From Collinsella sp. (GTDB taxonomy: Bacteria > Actinomycetota > Coriobacteriia > Coriobacteriales > Coriobacteriaceae), in the NCBI GenBank assembly GCA_018376905.1, contig JAHAAK010000033.1, positions 1-24,781 on the forward strand: a DNA stretch of 24,781 nt, in the 5' to 3' direction. Positions 1 to 9,200 of this stretch are shown here, piece by piece; position 1 is the first letter of the stretch; every line of letters begins with the position of its first letter. The notes below the pieces were generated by a model. That model worked only from the letters and a program-made list of their open reading frames with translations, made no database searches and had not been told where the DNA came from. Made by a program: the position numbers and the translations under genes.

Positions 1-14
1 TCGGTCGGAGGGGT

Positions 15-191
15 GGCTTTGTAAAGCCGTTTGTCTCCACCCGCATAGCGGGTGGGTTGAAGCTGGCCGCTGCGCGCCCAGCAGACTAAAGTCTTGAACT
101 AACTCGAAGGGCCTTCGCTTCGCGAAGCCCCGGGCTTCGGGCGCATGGCGCCCTCCCCACGCTCCGCTACAAACAGGCCACAGGCCTGTTT
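15..191. repeat. Run of consecutive short perfect hairpins, non-coding
   Basis: This stretch has no credible reading frame but contains back-to-back inverted repeats: GGCTTT/AAAGCC (15-28), CCACCCGC/GCGGGTGG with loop ATA (37-55), GCTGG/CCAGC (62-82), AGACT/AGTCT (83-94), CGAAG/CTTCG (105-117), GCTTCG/CGAAGC (117-128), GAAGCCC/GGGCTTC (124-138), GGGCGC/GCGCCC with loop ATG (139-153) and AAACAGGCC/GGCCTGTTT with loop ACA (171-191). Several overlap and could be alternative pairings. It lies beyond the terminator that follows tRNA-Leu, so it is not obviously part of that transcript. It could be a structured RNA, a REP-like element or the 3' region of a gene left of the window. No family is recognised. 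Confidence 0.6.
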
Positions 192-227
192 GCTTAACGA
201 TCCGCGCGCTCACGCGAGTTCGGCACG

Positions 228-250
228 AAAAAGGGGGCCTTGCCCCCCTT
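228..250 (-). terminator. Intrinsic terminator after tRNA-Leu
   Basis: Read on the minus strand, a GC-only stem (GGGGGG-CAAG-GCCCCC type) is followed by five T residues. It sits about 20 nt downstream of the tRNA-Leu 3' end and is the expected stop for that transcript. Confidence 0.8.
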
Positions 251-269
251 GAACGCTCTTTTGCATGTA

Positions 270-356
270 TGGTGCCCGAGGCGAGACTCGAACTCGCACG
301 TTGTTGCCAACGGTGGATTTTGAGTCCACTGCGTCTGCCAATTCCGCCACTCGGGC
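270..356 (-). tRNA. tRNA-Leu (anticodon CAA)
   Basis: The minus strand folds as a class II tRNA. The 7-bp acceptor stem is GCCCGAG/CTCGGGC, followed by discriminator A and a genomically encoded CCA (270-272). The D-arm is TGGCGGAATTGGCAGACGC, the anticodon loop reads CTCAAAA with CAA at positions 34-36, a long variable arm (CGTTG..CAACG) is present, and the T-loop is GTTCGAGTC. The long variable arm together with A73 is diagnostic of leucine. It decodes UUG. Confidence 0.96.
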
Positions 357-395
357 ACGTAATGCGTGAGTTAGTTTATCACAGCTTTCTGTTGA

Positions 396-1829
396 TTAGT
401 CCGAAAATGGAACTTCGAGCATTTCGATAAGCTCAACCTTGCGCAACATTTCCCGCTTACGACATCCACGTCCGTCAACCGAGGCCTCGCCCATCTGGTT
501 GTCATAGGGGTCCTCGCGCATACCATCGAAAGCAGGCACAAACTCAGCCTGGAATCGATCGTTGGCCACCATACGCCACGGATCGAGATTGCCAAAGTAG
601 TGACGACGGCGCCACTCCTCCCCCATCCTGCGTGCCGAGGAACCAAACGATACGTCGGCGTTAAGCCAACCGGTCTGGGGTGTGTAGAACTCGGCCCAAT
701 CGTGCGGTCCCACCGAATCGGGCGCAACATATAGGCCGCTCTGCCAACGAGCAGGCACCCCCGCGATGCGACACATGGTGATAAACGTGAGCGCCATAAC
801 GCCGCAATCGCCGCGGAGCGAATGCGCACAGTCGTCGGCAATAGATCCCAAAAGCAGGTACGGTGGCTGATAGCGATAGTCGATATGCTGTGTCAGGTAA
901 TCATAGATAGCACGAGCGCGATCGAGCGGATCCTCGAGCCCGTCAATGACACGGGCCGTCAGCTGCTGCAGATACGGCGTGAATGCAATGTGCGGACGGT
1001 CCTCGGAAATATCCTCGGGCAGAGGCGCATCCATACGCGGGTGAACCGGAAGTGTGCCACCGTAGACATCACAATAAGCAGCATCGATGTGATAACGATA
1101 GGTCACCGAAAATAAGTGCTCGCTCGAGGAAGACCACGAGACGGTACGCGCCGAAGCATTCGCGGGAGCAACAGCACCCTCCGGCGTCATGTCGAGAATC
1201 TCGACCCGAGACTGCTGACGGCAGGCAGCCGCGACGGGAAGCCAAGCGCAAACGGCCTCCCCTTCCAGAGCGCCGGGGACAGACACGGACGCTTTAAGCG
1301 TAATGACGCGAGCCAATCCGTTTTGCGACTCCATCTCCTTGAGCATCTCGTTGCGCAGTGCTATTCCGTCCGTAGAATCGGGCCGCATGCCGGGAACCTC
1401 TTTGGGATATACGCGAAGCGAATCGAGGAAGTTGTCGAGAACGAACAGCTCACCATCGATAAAGCGCCAGTCAATACGCTTACGATTAATCAGGTCATCA
1501 AACTGCTCTTCGGTAAACTCTGGCCACTCCTCGCGAATCATCGCAATAGCCTGATCGCGAGACACCGAAAAATGAAGCGGCGTCTCGAGCATGCGATACC
1601 GCTCGGCACGAACACAAGCAGCCAGCGAAGGCTCGGGGTTCTGCTCCAAAAGGCGATCGCAGGCAGCAACAGCCTGCGTCAAATACCCGGCATCCTTAAG
1701 ACGAAGAATCTCGGGCGGCAGTTCAACATCGAGATGACGAAAGTCATCACAGCGAACATCAGCAGAGCAACCAACAGGACCCTCGTCAATAACCTTCCCA
1801 TCCGAAGGCAGTACATTAATAACAGCCAT
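396..1829 (-). CDS. Transglutaminase-like domain protein
   Basis: The protein has 477 residues. The C-terminal half carries a transglutaminase-core (papain-like) fold. The catalytic triad is visible as Cys342 in RGDCGVMAL, His376 in PHDWAEFY and Asp392 in WLNADVSFG. The N-terminal ~330 residues resemble no family I can name. There is no clear signal peptide, so it is probably cytoplasmic. Proteins of this type are usually annotated as transglutaminase or cysteine-protease-like, and the substrate is unknown. I chose the ATG at 1829 because GGAG lies 7 nt upstream; an in-frame GTG at 1847 lacks a better site. The gene is monocistronic, with its own promoter at 1865-1893. Confidence is good for the fold and low for the role. 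Confidence 0.85.
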   Translation of the reverse strand: MAVINVLPSDGKVIDEGPVGCSADVRCDDFRHLDVELPPEILRLKDAGYLTQAVAACDRLLEQNPEPSLAACVRAERYRMLETPLHFSVSRDQAIAMIREEWPEFTEEQFDDLINRKRIDWRFIDGELFVLDNFLDSLRVYPKEVPGMRPDSTDGIALRNEMLKEMESQNGLARVITLKASVSVPGALEGEAVCAWLPVAAACRQQSRVEILDMTPEGAVAPANASARTVSWSSSSEHLFSVTYRYHIDAAYCDVYGGTLPVHPRMDAPLPEDISEDRPHIAFTPYLQQLTARVIDGLEDPLDRARAIYDYLTQHIDYRYQPPYLLLGSIADDCAHSLRGDCGVMALTFITMCRIAGVPARWQSGLYVAPDSVGPHDWAEFYTPQTGWLNADVSFGSSARRMGEEWRRRHYFGNLDPWRMVANDRFQAEFVPAFDGMREDPYDNQMGEASVDGRGCRKREMLRKVELIEMLEVPFSD

Positions 1830-1864
1830 ACCAAAACTCCAAGTCACTAGAACGCTTGAAGCCC

Positions 1865-1893
1865 ATTGTAGCGAGATAAAAAGAAAGCCCCAA
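1865..1893 (-). promoter_or_regulatory. Sigma-70-type promoter of the transglutaminase gene
   Basis: On the minus strand TTGGGG (1893-1888) and TACAAT (1870-1865) are separated by exactly 17 nt, about 35 nt upstream of the chosen ATG. The -10 is one base off consensus and the -35 keeps TTG. Confidence 0.6.
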
Positions 1894-1969
1894 CAAGGGA
1901 GCCATCAACACCGCCGAACGGTAGTCAATAAATAAATTCAGCCCAGTAACCCTGTAGCGAGTTAACGAA

Positions 1970-2063
1970 GGAGGCCCCGTTTCCCCGGAGCTGATTCCGT
2001 CGCGCGACTTCTGGCGAAGCCAGGTGAGCGCGAGGGAAGCAGCGTAGGGGAAACGGGGCCTCC
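1970..2063. repeat. 94-nt rod-shaped inverted repeat downstream of fba
   Basis: The outer 17-bp arms are perfect complements (1970-1986 and 2047-2063). Inside them the pairing continues in blocks: GCTG/CAGC, TTCC/GGAA, CGCGC/GCGCG and CTGGC/GCCAG, closed by a GAA loop. Small internal loops separate the blocks, giving about 35 base pairs in all. It begins 22 nt after the fba stop codon. No T-run follows on either strand, so it is a poor intrinsic terminator. It could be an mRNA-stabilising 3' structure, a REP/MITE-like repeat or a small structured RNA. Confidence 0.7.
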
Positions 2064-2084
2064 GGCGGGAAGTTAAACCGCTAC

Positions 2085-2951
2085 TTACGCCTTGTTGACG
2101 GAGCCAAACTCCTCCATGAGCTCCTTGGTGCGGGCAACGATGTTGTCGCGACCAGGCTTGAGGAGCTTGCGGGGGTCGAAGCCCTTGCCCTGCTGATCCT
2201 TGCCAGCCTCGATGTACTCGCGAACGCCCTTGGCGAAGACGAGCTGCAGGTCGGTGTTGACGTTGATCTTGGAGATGCCCAGGGAGATGGCCTTCTTGAT
2301 CTGATCCTCGGGGATGCCGGTGCCACCGTGCAGAACGAGGGGCAGGTCACCGGTCTGGGCCTTAATCTCGCCCAGACGCTCGAAGGAAAGGCCAGCCCAG
2401 TCGGCGGGGTACACGCCGTGGATGTTGCCGATGCCGCAGGCGAGGAAGTCGACGCCCAGGTCAGCGATCTGCTTGCACTCAGCAGGATCAGCGAGCTCGC
2501 CGCTGGAGGTCACGCCGTCCTCGGTGCCGCCGATGCCGCCGACCTCGGCCTCGATGGACATGCCCTTGGAGTGGGCAAGCTCAACGAGCTCCTTGGTGCG
2601 GTCGAGGTTAAGCTGGAAGGTCTCCTCGTGAGAGCCGTCATACATGATGGACGTGAAGCCGGCCTCGATGCACTTAAAGCAGTCCTCGTAAGAACCGTGA
2701 TCGAGGTGAAGGGCGACGGGAACGGTAACGCCCGTGGCCTCGACGGCAGCCTTGACCATGTCGGCGCAGACCTTGAAACCGCCCATCCACTTAGCGGCAC
2801 CAGCGGTGCACTGAAGGATCAGCGGAGACTTGGCCTCCTCGGCGGCCTGGAGAATAGCCAGGGTCCACTCGAGGTTGTTGGTGTTGAAGGCACCGAGACC
2901 GTACTTGCCGGCCTCGGCCTTCTTGAGCATGTCTGCTGCGTTGACGAGCAT
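2085..2951 (-). CDS. fba: Class II fructose-bisphosphate aldolase
   Basis: This is a zinc-dependent aldolase that reversibly cleaves fructose-1,6-bisphosphate to glyceraldehyde-3-phosphate and dihydroxyacetone phosphate in glycolysis and gluconeogenesis. It has 288 residues, a normal length for the family. Family motifs are HLDHGS (catalytic Asp84, zinc ligand His85), EAEVGGIGG (about 135-142), GNIHGVYP (zinc ligand His178), LVLHGGTG (His208) and the phosphate-binding INVNTDLQ near 229. I chose the ATG at 2951 because AGGAGGT lies 8 nt upstream; an upstream in-frame start at 3047 would add 32 unconserved residues. It is probably transcribed alone. A tagatose-bisphosphate aldolase role (GatY/KbaY relatives) is less likely, given no sugar genes nearby. 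Confidence 0.95.
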   Translation of the reverse strand: MLVNAADMLKKAEAGKYGLGAFNTNNLEWTLAILQAAEEAKSPLILQCTAGAAKWMGGFKVCADMVKAAVEATGVTVPVALHLDHGSYEDCFKCIEAGFTSIMYDGSHEETFQLNLDRTKELVELAHSKGMSIEAEVGGIGGTEDGVTSSGELADPAECKQIADLGVDFLACGIGNIHGVYPADWAGLSFERLGEIKAQTGDLPLVLHGGTGIPEDQIKKAISLGISKINVNTDLQLVFAKGVREYIEAGKDQQGKGFDPRKLLKPGRDNIVARTKELMEEFGSVNKA

Positions 2952-2991
2952 AAAAGAAACCTCCTGTAAGGTTGCTCCGATAACGCCTGAG

Positions 2992-3019
2992 ATTTTACCA
3001 CGGCGCACCCGAGCATAAA
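2992..3019 (-). promoter_or_regulatory. Candidate fba promoter
   Basis: On the minus strand TTTATG (3019-3014) and TAAAAT (2997-2992) are spaced by 16 nt, about 40 nt upstream of the fba start. The -35 is weak, so the call rests mainly on the -10. Confidence 0.4.
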
Positions 3020-3145
3020 CGTTCGTTTGTTCACGAATATCGTCCAAACAGACTTTTTTGACCGTTTGCCCTACGGAATCGACCCGTTGGGGAAAAATAG
3101 CTTGACGTTTGGACGCTTCTCGTGCTTCAAAAGCCGACTATTAAG

Positions 3146-3829
3146 CTAAATCTGCATGAAAGGGTTCTGCATGAGCTCGCGTGCCATGGTGGTCGAATCG
3201 CCATGGCCGGTTAGGCAAACGGTATCGGGCGGGAGAAGCCGGGCGAGCTTGGAGAGCGAGCGCAGAATCGCCGCCTCGTCTCCTCCAGAAAGATCGGTGC
3301 GGCCGTGCCCACCCGGAAACAGGGTGTCGCCCACAAAGGCAATGTTCCCCTGCTCGGTGGCAGCAAACAAGACGATCCCGCCCGGCGTATGCCCTGGCGT
3401 CTCGATCACCTGCAGGTAGATATCGCCCACCTCGATAGCATCGCCCTCGGCGAGCAGGCGTGTCGGCTCCCCGGGATCAGGCGCCTCAATGCCCCACATA
3501 GCTCGCTGTTCCTCGATGTTCGCATGCGGCACCGCCACATCCTTAGCACACAGCTCATACTGGCAGCCCTCGCCAACGGTGGTTCGCATGCCTGCAACAC
3601 CACCAACATGATCGGCATGGCCATGAGTGCATACGGCGCCAAACACGCGTACGCCGGGATGCTCGGCTCGAATATGCTCCACCAGGCGTTCGCCTTCCCA
3701 TGCGGGATCGATAATCACGCACTCATTGTCCGAAATAACAGCATAGCTATTGGTCTGAATGGGACCGTTTACGAGCATCTCGATCTCGACCGATCCCTTG
3801 GGAGTTAAATCCAAGGACACAGCACTCAT
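3146..3829 (-). CDS. MBL-fold metallo-hydrolase (glyoxalase II-like)
   Basis: The protein has 227 residues and a complete metallo-beta-lactamase fold: THGHADHVGG (residues 68-77, the HxHxDH metal motif), a later metal histidine in TPGHTPGG, the bridging Asp in VGDTLFPGGHGRTD and the C-terminal His in LTGHGDSTT. This pattern fits the hydroxyacylglutathione-hydrolase-like group of cytoplasmic thioester or phosphoester hydrolases; the exact substrate cannot be read from sequence. GGAGAGGGAC lies just upstream of the ATG. It follows rel by 84 nt that include a hairpin. In Firmicutes the same family often sits downstream of rel, so the neighbourhood is conserved rather than accidental. Confidence 0.88.
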   Translation of the reverse strand: MSAVSLDLTPKGSVEIEMLVNGPIQTNSYAVISDNECVIIDPAWEGERLVEHIRAEHPGVRVFGAVCTHGHADHVGGVAGMRTTVGEGCQYELCAKDVAVPHANIEEQRAMWGIEAPDPGEPTRLLAEGDAIEVGDIYLQVIETPGHTPGGIVLFAATEQGNIAFVGDTLFPGGHGRTDLSGGDEAAILRSLSKLARLLPPDTVCLTGHGDSTTMARELMQNPFMQI

Positions 3830-3850
3830 GTCCCTCTCCTCTCTATAGAA

Positions 3851-3876
3851 CTCGAGGCATCAAACGATGCCTCGAG
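3851..3876 (-). terminator. Hairpin between rel and the MBL gene
   Basis: A perfect 11-bp stem (CTCGAGGCATC and its complement) with a 4-nt loop is followed on the minus strand by TTCTAT. The T-run is imperfect, so this may be a leaky terminator or processing site that lowers read-through from rel into the MBL gene. Confidence 0.5.
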
Positions 3877-3913
3877 TGTAGCGAATATCGATAATGTGAC
3901 ACGTTCGTCGCGA

Positions 3914-6274
3914 CTAAACGCGGCGCTTAAGCTGGGCTCCACCCTCACCGGGCATCAGGCGGCGCGCGTCGTAGACCGAGTCAACGCTGCTGATGGAGGC
4001 CAGCAGCGGATCCAGACCACTCGCGTCCGAGATCTCGACCATAAAGCGCAGGGTTGCAATACCCTCGCGGTTGGTCGACGTGGCGGCAGAAAGGATATTG
4101 CCGCCCGCATCGCCAATGGCAATGGTGACATCCTTGAGAAGGCCCATGCGGTCCAGGCACTCGACCACGATCTCGACCTGGAAGAGGGTGTCGGCAGCGC
4201 CGTCCCACTCCACTTCGATCATGCGCTCGGGATGCTCCATAAGACCCTTGACGTTGGGACAGTTGGCGCGATGCACCGAAACGCCACGACCGCGCGTGAT
4301 GAAGCCGACGATGTCGTCGCCCGTCACGGGGTTGCAGCAATGAGCCAGACGGACCAGTAGGCCGCTGTTGCTCTCGCCCTTGACGATAATGCCGTTACTG
4401 GCGCTCTTGCCGCGCTTTTGCGGCTTGCGGTTGGAGCCGCGAGCAGGCTGCTTCACGACCTCGGCGATAGCCTCGGCCTTGGTGAGCTGTTCCACGGGCT
4501 TGGGGTCCAAGATTTGCTCGACCTTATTGCCCACAGCGCGCGGGGCAACCTTGCCGGCGCCGACGGCGGCAAACAGGTCCTCGAGCTGCTTGAAGTTAAA
4601 CTGCTCCGCCACGGCGTTGAGCGCACGCGTCGAACGCGGCGTAGAAATGCCATAGCCACGCTTACGCAGGTCCTTGGCCAGCATATCGCGACCAGCAGCA
4701 GCGTCATCGTCTTTGGTCGCGGCGGCAAAATAGCGGCGGATCTTTGACTTGGCGGAAGGTGTCTTAACGATCTTGAGCCAATCACGCGACGGCTTGGAAC
4801 TCTTGTTAGTCAGAATCTCGACACGGTCACCCGTCTTAATCTCGTGCGTGAGCGGAGCCACCGCACCGTTGATTTTGGCGCCGACGCAATGGTTTCCCAC
4901 CTCGGTGTGAACGGCGTAGGCAAAGTCGAGCGGCGTGGAGCCGGCACGAAGCGCCATGACCTCGCCCTTGGGCGTAAAGACAAAGATCTCCTGATCGAAC
5001 AGATCGACCTTCAGCGAGTGCAGGTATTCCTTGGCATCGGTAATCTCGTCGGAAGCCGCCCAATCGAGCGAATGCTTGAGCCAGTTGATCTGGTCGTCCA
5101 AACGTTGAGCGTCATTGGTCTTGGAAGCAGACGATCCGCCCGACTTCTTATATAGCCAGTGGGCGGCAATGCCGTACTCGGCCTGCTCATGCATCTCGTA
5201 GGTTCGAATCTGAATCTCGAGCGGACGAGCCGTAGGGCCGATGACCGTCGTGTGGAGCGACTGGTAGTTATTGACCTTGGGCATGGCGATATAGTCTTTA
5301 AAGCGACCAGGCATGGGGTGCCACAGCGTATGCACCGCACCGAGCGTGGAGTAGCAATCGCGCACCGAATGGGTAATTACGCGCAGCGCCACCAGGTCGT
5401 AGATCTCGGAGAACTCCTTGCCCTTGCGCTTCATCTTTTGGTAGATGGACCAATAGTGCTTGGAGCGGCCGTTGATCTGGAAGTCCTCCAGACCAATGCG
5501 GTTGAGCTCATCGGTAAGCGTCTTGATGGTCTCGGCAAGGTAGCGCTCGCGGACCTCGCGCGACTCAGCCACCATGCGCGCGATGCGCTGGTAGGCATCG
5601 GGCTCCAGGTAGAAGAAGGACAGGTCCTCGAGCTCCCACTTAATAGAGCTCATGCCCAGGCGGTCGGCCAAGGGCGCATACACGTCCATGGTCTCGCGCG
5701 CCTTAAACAGGCGACGATCCTCGCGAAGGGCAGCCAGTGTACGCATGTTGTGCAGGCGGTCGGCAAGCTTGACGATGATGACGCGGATGTCCTTGGACAT
5801 GGCGAGGAACATCTTGCGCAGCGTGAGCGCCTGCTTCTCGTCCATACTGTCGACTTCGATATTGGTGAGCTTGGTCACGCCGTCGACAAGCTCGGCCACT
5901 GTATCGCCAAACAGGCCGGAGACATCAGCAAGCGAGGTCTCGGTATCCTCGACGGTATCGTGCAGCAGCGCGGCGCACACCACGTCACAGTCCATCTTGA
6001 GGTCGGCCAAAATGATGGCCACCTCGACGGGATGGTTAATGTACATCTCGCCCGAGCGGCGCTTTTGGTTGCAGTGCTTCTCGGCGGCAAAGCAGTAGGC
6101 CTGTTCAACCTTAGAGAAGTCGTCCTCATTCATATATTTGAGGCACAGGCGCTCCAGCTTGTCGTAGCTGTCCGCCATAATCTCGGGCGGCAGCTCATCA
6201 GCATGCTTATAGTGCTCCATCTCCGAGAACGGCTGGAGGGTGGAATCATGGGCGGTACGGGCTGCGGCATCCAT
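3914..6274 (-). CDS. rel: Bifunctional (p)ppGpp synthetase/hydrolase, RelA/SpoT family
   Basis: The protein has 786 residues and makes and degrades the alarmone (p)ppGpp in the stringent response. Domains in order: an HD hydrolase with HPVEVAIIL (about 81) and LHDTVED (104-110); a synthetase with RFKDYIAMPK and NNYQSLHTTV (324-344) and EIQIRT (353-358); TGS (about 427-490); a zinc-finger region with HCCNPV and HRANCPN; and a C-terminal ACT domain (about 705-786). The RFKD tetrad is the RXKD form seen in bifunctional enzymes, as against EXDD in monofunctional RelA, and the intact HD residues agree. A GGAAGGGG site precedes the ATG. The gene starts 15 nt after the recJ stop, so the two are probably cotranscribed. 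Confidence 0.97.
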   Translation of the reverse strand: MDAAARTAHDSTLQPFSEMEHYKHADELPPEIMADSYDKLERLCLKYMNEDDFSKVEQAYCFAAEKHCNQKRRSGEMYINHPVEVAIILADLKMDCDVVCAALLHDTVEDTETSLADVSGLFGDTVAELVDGVTKLTNIEVDSMDEKQALTLRKMFLAMSKDIRVIIVKLADRLHNMRTLAALREDRRLFKARETMDVYAPLADRLGMSSIKWELEDLSFFYLEPDAYQRIARMVAESREVRERYLAETIKTLTDELNRIGLEDFQINGRSKHYWSIYQKMKRKGKEFSEIYDLVALRVITHSVRDCYSTLGAVHTLWHPMPGRFKDYIAMPKVNNYQSLHTTVIGPTARPLEIQIRTYEMHEQAEYGIAAHWLYKKSGGSSASKTNDAQRLDDQINWLKHSLDWAASDEITDAKEYLHSLKVDLFDQEIFVFTPKGEVMALRAGSTPLDFAYAVHTEVGNHCVGAKINGAVAPLTHEIKTGDRVEILTNKSSKPSRDWLKIVKTPSAKSKIRRYFAAATKDDDAAAGRDMLAKDLRKRGYGISTPRSTRALNAVAEQFNFKQLEDLFAAVGAGKVAPRAVGNKVEQILDPKPVEQLTKAEAIAEVVKQPARGSNRKPQKRGKSASNGIIVKGESNSGLLVRLAHCCNPVTGDDIVGFITRGRGVSVHRANCPNVKGLMEHPERMIEVEWDGAADTLFQVEIVVECLDRMGLLKDVTIAIGDAGGNILSAATSTNREGIATLRFMVEISDASGLDPLLASISSVDSVYDARRLMPGEGGAQLKRRV

Positions 6275-6289
6275 CGAGGTCCCCTTCCC

Positions 6290-9200
6290 CTAGGCCCGCG
6301 GTACGATCGGGCGGTTAACTTTGGCTAGCATATCAGATGCGCACGAATCGAGCGCCCAACTCCGGAAAGCCGAGAACTCCATGCGCGAGCGCAAGCCCTC
6401 CAAATAGCGAATTGACCTGCTCAATTGCACGCGGCCGGGGTTTTCGGCCATCACGATGCGGCGCGTGTCGCCAAGCCCCGAAACGCGGCAAAAACCAAGC
6501 TCTTCGAAGATTCCCAGGCCGCTTGCCACCGAACGTTCGTCGACCGGGGTGCGGGCATCGATGGCAAGGCACATCTGCGCGATGTCGATATCGCTTGCGC
6601 AGAATGAATCATCCCCGGTCTTACCGCGGTTGGAGCGCCACATGGTCTGCAGCGCGCGATAGAGTGTGACGAGTTCGTCGCGCTCGGGTGCGTAGCAGTC
6701 GAGCAGGCGCTCGTTGATGCGGGCGTCGCGCGACGAATAGAGCAGGTGGATCACGGCGGGCTGTCCGTCACGACCGGCACGCCCGCTCATCTGGTTGAAC
6801 TCAATGGCGCCAAACGGCATGTGGTAGAGCACGACATGGCGGATATCGGGCAGGTTGACGCCCTCGCCAAAGGCGGAGGTCGAAACGATGCAGCTGAGGC
6901 TTCCGTCTCGGAATGCTTCCTCCACGCGACGGCGATCGGAACGCGCAAGCCCCGCGTTATAGAACGCGATATGGGTTGCGCAATCGGGCACACGCTTGCG
7001 CAACGTCTTGGCGAGCGCCACGGACTGGTCGCGCGAATTGACGTAAATGACGGTCTTCTCCCCCGTCGCCACGATCGACACCAAACGGTTCTCGCGGCTC
7101 GCAAGGTCGCGGTCGTCCTCGAGCTGCAGGTTCTCGCGCACCGTCTCGTCGACCACCGTGCGAGTGATCGGCAACATGCGGGCAAGCTCGGCCACGACCG
7201 GAGCCGTCGCGGTGGCCGTCGCAGCCATAACGACCGGGTCGCCCAGGGCTTTGAGGATATCGGGCATGTCAAGATAGGCGCTACGGTCGCCGCCCTTGGC
7301 AAGGCCGGCGTGGTGCGCCTCATCGATAACGACAAAGCCGATGCGGCCCGAACGCGCGAAACGGTCACGGTGGATAGACAGGAACTCGGGCGTCGTGAGC
7401 ACGATACCGGTACGGCCCGAAGCTAGACCGGCGAACACGTCATCGCGTGCGGCCTCCACGGTCTCGCCGGTCAGCACGCCAACGCCAATGCCAAGCGCTG
7501 CCATCGTCGACGAGAGGTGATAGGCCTGGTCGGCAACGAGCGCGCGCAGCGGATAGACAAAGATGCTCGCACGCCCGCGAAGGACCGCCTCGCGCGCGGC
7601 ATGCACATGGAAGATGAGCGACTTGCCGCGCCCCGTCCCCATAACGGCCAGAACACTTTGGTGATCGGCCAGGGCATCGAGCGCCTCGACCTGCGCGCGG
7701 TGCGGCTGGTTCGAGCCGATAAAGCTATGGATAAGCGAGCGCGTGAGCTCGGTATAGGAAAGCTGGGCGAGCGTCTCGCGTTTACGCGACTCCAGGCGCA
7801 GGCCAGAATCCGCCGGTTGCACGCCGCGGCGAAGTTCACATGCCGGATCGTCGACGCTGGGCAGCGTGGTATCGCGGACCAGAACATCCTTGATCATGAG
7901 CTTGGGCTTCACACGCCCCTGCCAATGCTCGGCAACGGCCTCGAACACCAAGTCGACAGCGCTATCGCAGTTGATGAGCTTATCGATTTGCGGCACGCGG
8001 AACATAATGGCCGGCACACTCGCGGCGCCATCGGTCGCCACAAAGCGCATGTGCTCGCCGGTTTTGCCCACCACGGCGCGGTCGCACATCGTCACGCCCT
8101 CGGCAGCCAGCAGCGGCACCTTGTTGCCCTGGCCAAACGGCTCAAGACGGGAGATCTGCTCGATGGTCTCGATATTCAGCTCGGAAAGGTCGACGGTGGC
8201 GGCGACCTCGTCGGTGTCTTCAAAGTCCTCGGCGGGAAGCTCGGACAGCACGGCGGAAAGGCGGCGGCGGAACTCGTCGAGCTTGGATGCCTCGATGGTC
8301 ACACCCACCGCACCGGCATGTCCGCCGCGACGAATCAGCAGGTCGGAACAGCGCTCGACGGCGTCAAACAGGTTAACTTTGCCCACCGAGCGACCAGAAC
8401 CGCGCGCGATACCGTCCTCGATCGAGAACAGCAGCGCCGGCACGTGATAGCGGTTGGTCAGACGGCTTGCCACGATGCCCTTGACGCCCTCGTGCCAGCC
8501 TTCGCCGCCCACAACGATCGCGCGTCCACCGTCATAGGTCTTCTCGACCTTTGCCATGGCATCGCGCGTGAGCTCCGCCTCGATCTCACGGCGCTGGCGG
8601 TTGATTTCCTCGAGCTCAGCCGCCAGCGCACTTGCTTCGATGGGATCGCGGGCAAGCAGCAGGTCGAGCGCCAGCTTGGGATCGGCCATGCGACCGGCAG
8701 CGTTTAAGCGGGGAATGAGCGAGAACGATAGGCCATCCGCCGTAATGCTCGAAAGGTCCGCCTTGGCGAGCGCGGCAAGCGCGATATAGCCGGGGCGAGC
8801 GGTTACGCGCATCTGCTGGATGCCCTCGGCAACCAGCGCACGGTTCTCGGGCGTGAGCGGCATCATGTCGGACACGGTGCCCAGCGCCGCGACCTCGATT
8901 AGCGAACGCCAATACGACGGCTTGCCCAGGCGTTCACCCAGGACTTGCACCAGCTTGAGCGCCACACCAGCACCGGCAAGTTCACGCGAGGGCCCCTCAT
9001 CCTCGAGCTTGGGGTCGGTCAGGGGCACACCCTGCGGCACCTGGTCGGAGGGCTCGTGATGGTCCGTGACCACCAGATCGATTCCCAGGCTCTCCAAATA
9101 GGAAACCTCTTCCTTGGCGGCAATGCCGTTATCGACGGTCACGATCAACTGGGGGCGAGCGAGCTCGTTAACGCGGTCGAGCGCCGCGCGCGAGAGACCG

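Noticed and set aside
15..191. CRISPR array
   Set aside because: The inverted repeats differ from each other, and there is no constant direct repeat with unique spacers.
5159..6328. 389-codon plus-strand open frame opposite rel
   Set aside because: The minus-strand Rel has all domains intact. The antisense product shows no motif and arises from codon bias.
7517..8707. 396-codon plus-strand open frame opposite recJ
   Set aside because: It is antisense to conserved RecJ and helicase motifs, with no domain or ribosome binding site.
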